From Bacillus sp. EB600 (GTDB taxonomy: Bacteria; Bacillota; Bacilli; Bacillales; Cytobacillaceae): DNA of 36,915 nt. The notes below the pieces were generated by a model. It was given only the letters and a program-made list of their open reading frames with translations. It was not told where the DNA came from and ran no database searches. The DNA lies in assembly GCF_024494385.1 (NCBI RefSeq), contig NZ_JAEVLT010000042.1, positions 1 to 36,915 on the forward strand, read 5' to 3'. This document shows, piece after piece, positions 32,890-36,915 of the stretch. A program made the position numbers and the translations under genes. Numbering within the stretch: position 1 is the stretch's first letter; each line of letters starts with the position of its first letter.

Positions 32890-33701
32890 AAAAAAGTTTG
32901 GTTTTTGAACGTCATTATTGGTTGCTTTTAACATCCATTTACAAAATGTATGCCCGAACATATGAGACGTAAGTTTTTTCTGTGGTAAACCAAGCTTTCA
33001 ATCATAGTCTGGATTCCATGAAACGTAAATTGTGGAGACCGCCGGCTATAAACACATAAGGAGATTCTTCTACATGCTCTTTCTTGTTTGACATTTCTGC
33101 TCTAAAGAGTAACCAGTCGTCAGTTCCTGCCACAATGTATTGGACATAGGCACTGTACGAATCTTCCTTCCTCTCCCCAAAATTCGAATTCGGTTTAACT
33201 CCATGTCAAGATCGGTTAACTTTAAGTTGGAAAGTTCATCTACCCTTAAACCAGCGTACGTCAATAAATAAATAATGGCTCGATCTCGTCCGTACTTTTC
33301 TCTCGGGTTCACTCCTGTGCTTTTACCGGTGGCTTTCTTACTAATCTTCAACTTCTTCCTCTGTAAGCCACATAATTATTCTTGGTCTTCATCAGCCGAC
33401 TTGATATCCTGAATTTCTTCCATTGGAATATGCTGTAGCTTTTTATTTTTTTTGAGCCACGAATAAATACCTATTGAGTTTAATCGACGATTAATCGTGG
33501 TGATCGCGAAAGTTTTTCCATCATTTGGATATAACATGAAATGATCCATTTTCTTACATCTGTTGCCGTCACAAAATGATCTGGCTGTATATGTAAATCA
33601 TTCATAAAAATAAGGATATCATTCTGATAGGAAATAATGGTTTTCGGGGGCTTATTCTGTTTTTCAAGACCGGTGATATATTCTTCTAGCACTCTTTCCA
33701 T
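32890..33701 (-). pseudogene. XerC/D-like tyrosine recombinase, multiply frameshifted
   Basis: The N-terminal SAM-like domain begins at 33701 (MERVLEEYITGLEKQNKPPK; TIISYQNDILIFMNDL). After a frame break, LNSIGIYSWLKKNKKLQHIP and MEEIQDIKSADEDQE follow. The catalytic core then reads REKYGRDRAIIYLLTYAGLR, with the first catalytic Arg in AGLRVDELSNLKLTDLD, then ILGRGRKIRTVPM. The rest, with decayed HxxR-region similarity (SGIHFVNGC), is in other frames down to about 32890. At least three frame breaks make it inactive. Confidence 0.75.
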
Positions 33702-33821
33702 CTCTTAACTTATATGACAAGTTTAATGACCTAAAAATCATAGTAAATTGTATATCTTTATTTAACAAAAAAGCTTAGAAACAAAAAAGGGATAAGAAAC
33801 AGGAGTAGTTTTTACTGATTG

Positions 33822-34204
33822 TTATTTACTTTTCTCCATCCCTGCAAAATAATTGTTTTCAATGTCTGCAAAGTTAAATACTCTCCCGGAAGACATATTT
33901 ACAATTTCTCCAACTGTAACATTTTTATTTAATAAGTGGTTATGTAATTGATCGAGATTTTCTGAAAAAAACAATAAGGAAGGTGTGCCAAGATTTAGTT
34001 CAGAATGCATTTTAGCAATGAATTCTTTGTTGTGAAGAACAATGCTTGTTTCAACATCATTTGTTGGGGCTATTTCGACCCATCTCATTCCCTGACCGTT
34101 ATCCTCTTCAGAAATTATAGTGAAACCTACTTTTTCTCTCCAAAAAATACTACCTCATCTTGGTTATTTACATATACCATTATTTGACCAACTTTATTTA
34201 TCAT
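33822..34204 (-). pseudogene. VOC (glyoxalase-like) protein with one frameshift
   Basis: From ATG 34202-34204, behind AAAAGGAGTG, the frame reads NKVGQIMVYVNNQDEVVFF and breaks in a T run near 34141-34147. With one more T it continues REKVGFTIISEEDNGQGMRW and then VEIAPTNDVETSIVLHNKEF to the end at 33822. This is a one-domain, ~127-residue VOC protein of the PhnB/YdfO-like type, often annotated as glyoxalase or resistance protein. The start and ribosome site are good, so the lesion is recent or a sequencing error. Confidence 0.7.
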
Positions 34205-34404
34205 TTATTTCACTCCTTTTCAACTCTTTTCAATTCACAACTTATAAAGTAAACCTACCAGTTTATTAAACAAAAATAAAAAGTGTTGATTTCGGAAATT
34301 AAATGAGCGTTAGCAATAACCTTAAAAAATAGATATATTCATTATTTCGGCTAACCCTAGCCCAACATAGTGTATATTAGTACGATGGACAATGGGGGAG
34401 GACC

Positions 34405-36177
34405 ATGAATTTTATCGATAAAATGGAAACGGAAATCAATGAATACATTCAATTAGTCAAGGAAAAGCAAAAAAAGGATGGTTCTTGGCGGTATTGCTTT
34501 GAGAACAGCCCAACAACGGATGCGTATATGATTATCGTTTTACGCATTTTGGAGTTTAATGAGGAAGAAGTTATCCAAAAGCTTACCAGTCGTTTATTAG
34601 CGTTACAACAAGCAAATGGCTCTTGGGGGTTATTTGAAGACGATATAGGTAACCTTTCTACTACAGTTGAAGCCTATACAGCTTTATTCATTTCTGGCTA
34701 TGTTGAAGTATCCAATGAAAACATGAAGAAGGCAGAAGGTTTTATTCTTGAACAAGGTGGAATTGAAAAGACACACGTTTCAACAAAATTCATGCTTGCT
34801 TTGAACGGTCTTTATCCATGGCCTAAATTTTTCCCCTTCCCACTTTTTCTTATCTATTTCCCTTCCTTTCATAAATTTAGCTCTTATATTCGGGCACATT
34901 TGGCTCCAGCCTTTATTTTAGGACATACTAAATTTTCTATTCGTAACCATCAAGTCCCTGATCTTTCCCATTTGTTTTTACACGAAAAGAAAAAACATAA
35001 ATATCCCCAAAAAACTTTTTTTAGCTTTTTTTCAAAACGTGCTATTCAAAAAGCAGAGATGTATATGTTGGAGAGAATTGAATCAGATGGCACCTTATAC
35101 AGTTATGCAAGTTCAACTTTTTATATGATTTACGCCCTTCTTGCTCTTGGTTACGATCGCAAGTGCCCAATGATCCAACATGCTATTTTTGGGTTAAAGT
35201 CCTTTCTTTTTAAGGAAGATGGGGAATACACTTTTCAAAATTCGCCAGCCACCATTTGGGACTCTAGCCTCCTATGTTATGCCTTACAGGAAGCGGGAGT
35301 AGCATTAGAAGATAAGGCCGTTGTTTCTGCGGCTGAATATTTATTATCAAAACAGCAACCAAAAGGTGGATGGGGATTTTCAGAAACCAATACAACCAAT
35401 CCGGATGTAGATGACACACAAGCCGCATTACGTGCGATTACCCGTTTTTCAGTCATGGATGACAAATACCGCAAAGCCTGGAATTCAGGGTTAAAATGGC
35501 TGTTTTCCATGCAGCATGACAATGGCGGGTGGAGTGCCTTTGAGAATCGACAATCTAAATCAATCCTCACATTATTACCAATTCAAAATAATATTAGGGA
35601 TTCGTTTATTGATTCAACCGCTTCTGATTTAACAGGAAGAACACTTGAATTCCTTGGTACGTACGCAGGTATGACATTACAACATCCAAAGATAGGTGAT
35701 GCGGTAAACTGGTTATTGGAAAATCAAAAAGAGAACGGTTCATGGTATGGCAGATGGGGGATCTCTTACATTTACGGAACGTGGGCGGCTTTAACGGGAT
35801 TAAGGGCTGTCGGAATTTCAGATGATCATCCATCCGTTCAAAAGGCTGTGAAATGGTTAAAAAGCATTCAAAACCCAGACGGCGGCTGGGGGGAATCGTG
35901 TCAAAGTGATCGATTTAAAACATATTGTCCACTTGGCTATTCTACCCTTGTACAAACAGCTTGGGCGGTTGATAGTTTGATATCGGTTTATGACCAGCCC
36001 GTGGCTGAGATCGAAAAAGGGATTGAATATTTATTAAATAGAAAAAACTTATCAGATAAAAGTTTTTCTTACCCTACCGGTGCGGGGCTGCCAGGCCACT
36101 TTTATATTTATTATCACAGTTACGTTCATATTTGGCCGCTGTTGTCATTAGGTCATTATCGAAATAAATACCTTTAA
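34405..36177 (+). CDS. sqhC: Sporulenol synthase / squalene-hopene cyclase family
   Basis: A 590-residue terpene cyclase. The catalytic acid motif NPDVDDTQAAL (DVDDT at 334-338) matches the DxDD box of squalene-hopene-type cyclases. Repeated QW motifs are visible (QKKDGSWRY, QQANGSWGLF, QQPKGGWGFS, QHDNGGWSAF, NPDGGWGES). In Bacillus this class (SqhC) forms sporulenol from tetraprenyl-beta-curcumene in spores. GGGGGAGG lies about 4 bases before the ATG. It is monocistronic, about 40 residues shorter than B. subtilis SqhC by memory, with no obvious internal break. A squalene-hopene cyclase proper is less likely for a spore-former with this divergence. Confidence 0.88.
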   Translation: MNFIDKMETEINEYIQLVKEKQKKDGSWRYCFENSPTTDAYMIIVLRILEFNEEEVIQKLTSRLLALQQANGSWGLFEDDIGNLSTTVEAYTALFISGYVEVSNENMKKAEGFILEQGGIEKTHVSTKFMLALNGLYPWPKFFPFPLFLIYFPSFHKFSSYIRAHLAPAFILGHTKFSIRNHQVPDLSHLFLHEKKKHKYPQKTFFSFFSKRAIQKAEMYMLERIESDGTLYSYASSTFYMIYALLALGYDRKCPMIQHAIFGLKSFLFKEDGEYTFQNSPATIWDSSLLCYALQEAGVALEDKAVVSAAEYLLSKQQPKGGWGFSETNTTNPDVDDTQAALRAITRFSVMDDKYRKAWNSGLKWLFSMQHDNGGWSAFENRQSKSILTLLPIQNNIRDSFIDSTASDLTGRTLEFLGTYAGMTLQHPKIGDAVNWLLENQKENGSWYGRWGISYIYGTWAALTGLRAVGISDDHPSVQKAVKWLKSIQNPDGGWGESCQSDRFKTYCPLGYSTLVQTAWAVDSLISVYDQPVAEIEKGIEYLLNRKNLSDKSFSYPTGAGLPGHFYIYYHSYVHIWPLLSLGHYRNKYL

Positions 36178-36255
36178 AGAATTTAAATTCAACTCCATAT
36201 CCGTACCTGGGGTATATTCACAGAAAATTAAGATAAGTTAAAAAGAGTTAAGTAC

Positions 36256-36706
36256 ATGATCAACGTTTTATTTGTATGCCGTTCACCAATGGTTGAAGCT
36301 TTGTTTCGTGACTTAGTCAAAAAAAACTTGGCTAACAAAATCGTAGTTGATTCTTCTACAACCAGTTCGTGGTAAATCTGCTTCCCCCCCCCCCCGCACG
36401 AAAAAGCCCTTAATACTCTGATAAAATACAATATCTCTTCTGATGGGATTGTTGGACGCCGACTAAAGAAAGAAGACTTTTGGAAATTCGTATATTATCG
36501 GTATGGACAACAGCAACATAAAAAATATTTATAGGATAACCGGCAGGCCTAATCATCCAAAGATCATTAGGCTGCTCGATCTGCCCAAGTACAGGAAGGA
36601 TGTCCCCGATCCATTTTACACAGGTGATTTTGATGAAACCTATCGTCTTGTTTTAGCTGGCTGCCTGGCATTATTAAATAAAATACGCAGCGAACAAAAC
36701 TTATAA
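36256..36706 (+). pseudogene. Low-molecular-weight protein tyrosine phosphatase (YfkJ-like), broken
   Basis: The gene begins INVLFVCRSPMVEALFRDLV. The P-loop CLGNICRSPM has collapsed to CRSPM, an in-frame loss of five residues of the C-x5-R active site. A TAA follows SSW near 36375, then a run of 12 C (36384-36395), then LNTLIKYNISSDGIVGRRLK in another frame, and a third frame from about 36500 with IIGMDNSN and VPDPFYTGDFDETYRLV. The DPFYTG motif holding the catalytic Asp survives. Several independent lesions make this a true pseudogene. It ends at 36706. Confidence 0.85.
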
Positions 36707-36768
36707 CAAAAATGCATCCATCTTAATCCGACGATCAAACCAGTCTCTATTTCACTAAACCCATTCTG

Positions 36769-36915
36769 TGAATGACCCCTCCTTAACACCCTTTCGGGTT
36801 GTTTTGAAGAAGGGGCTTCCTGATTCATCAACCGTAGCATAGTAGGGGTTTTCCAATATGTCTTACACAATCTCCACAGGCGTAGATTATACTGTTCGGA
36901 CACAACCTTGCCCTA
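36769..36915 (-). mobile_element. IS605/IS1341-type element, right end with omega-RNA-like fold
   Basis: Read on the minus strand, GAAGCCCCTTCTT and AAGGAGGGGTCATTCAC bracket an inner hairpin AACAACCC-GAAA-GGGTGTT. This GAAGCCCC...GGGG-TTCAC layout is the usual right end of TnpB-carrying insertion sequences, where the guide-RNA scaffold of TnpB is encoded. The element ends at about 36769 and runs off the window to the right. Confidence 0.6.
36828..36915 (-). CDS. TnpB C-terminal end (partial)
   Basis: The last ~28 codons of a minus-strand frame, reading CPNSIIYACGDCVRHIG and stopping at 36828. The NACGD-VRP-like ending (YACGDCVR here) is typical of TnpB proteins just before the right-end hairpin. 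Most of the gene is outside the window, so it is unknown whether it is intact. Confidence 0.5.
   Translation of the reverse strand, partial: RARLCPNSIIYACGDCVRHIGKPLLCYG

Noticed and set aside
32581..32890. Overlapping frames with a hydrophobic segment on the minus strand
   Set aside because: Neither has a ribosome site or family resemblance; the two frames are mutually antisense.

Overview
The window looks like chromosomal DNA of an endospore-forming, low-GC member of the Bacillaceae. Supporting signs are AT-rich intergenic DNA, strong AGGAGG-type ribosome binding sites, rho-independent terminators, and sporulation-linked genes: an RsfA-type regulator, a broken Spo0E-like phosphatase, sporulenol synthase and a YocH-like LysM/3D protein. 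Both edges lie inside multicopy elements. The left edge is the 5' end of a group II intron and the right edge is the end of an IS605/TnpB-type element, so this may be a contig that stopped at repeats.

Bases 1-2200 hold two small unknown genes, a tRNA T-arm remnant with integrase-type repeats, and an acyl-CoA dehydrogenase stub. Bases 2200-25000 are a catabolic island encoded almost entirely on the minus strand. In the direction of transcription it runs: catechol 2,3-dioxygenase and a XylT-like ferredoxin; a XylR_N/V4R-PucR regulator; a C-C hydrolase; a two-component flavin monooxygenase (HsaA-like oxygenase plus reductase); a RibF-like FAD synthetase; a quinone-oxidoreductase-like MDR enzyme; an acyl-CoA dehydrogenase; a wrecked FadF-like Fe-S oxidoreductase; a CoA-transferase; RsfA; a GntR/FCD regulator; an FAH-family hydrolase; an MhpA-like FAD hydroxylase; a second extradiol dioxygenase; beta-oxidation genes, mostly broken; and a beta-keto acid cleavage enzyme. 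Together they suggest hydroxylation of a phenolic, alkyl-phenolic or arylalkanoic compound, meta ring cleavage by two separate modules, C-C hydrolysis, and beta-oxidation of the released acyl part. The substrate cannot be read from the sequence. No aldolase/acetaldehyde dehydrogenase pair (MhpE/F type) was seen.

A second copy of the tRNA T-arm repeat lies at 25.47 kb, so the island sits between two att-like direct repeats about 24.2 kb apart. Beyond it lie a second, broken XylR_N-PucR regulator abutting a GntR fragment, a tRNA-Arg-like 3' half, the LysM/3D gene, a DUF2187 gene, two tyrosine recombinase remnants, a tryptophan/glycine-rich protein built of nine 18-residue repeats, a frameshifted VOC protein, sporulenol synthase and a broken low-molecular-weight phosphatase.

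Pseudogenes are very dense. Several lesions are single-base changes in or near homopolymers (crotonase, HBD, Spo0E, VOC), so sequencing error must be excluded. Others cannot be base-calling slips: nonsense and missense changes, large truncations, a P-loop deletion and fused remnants.
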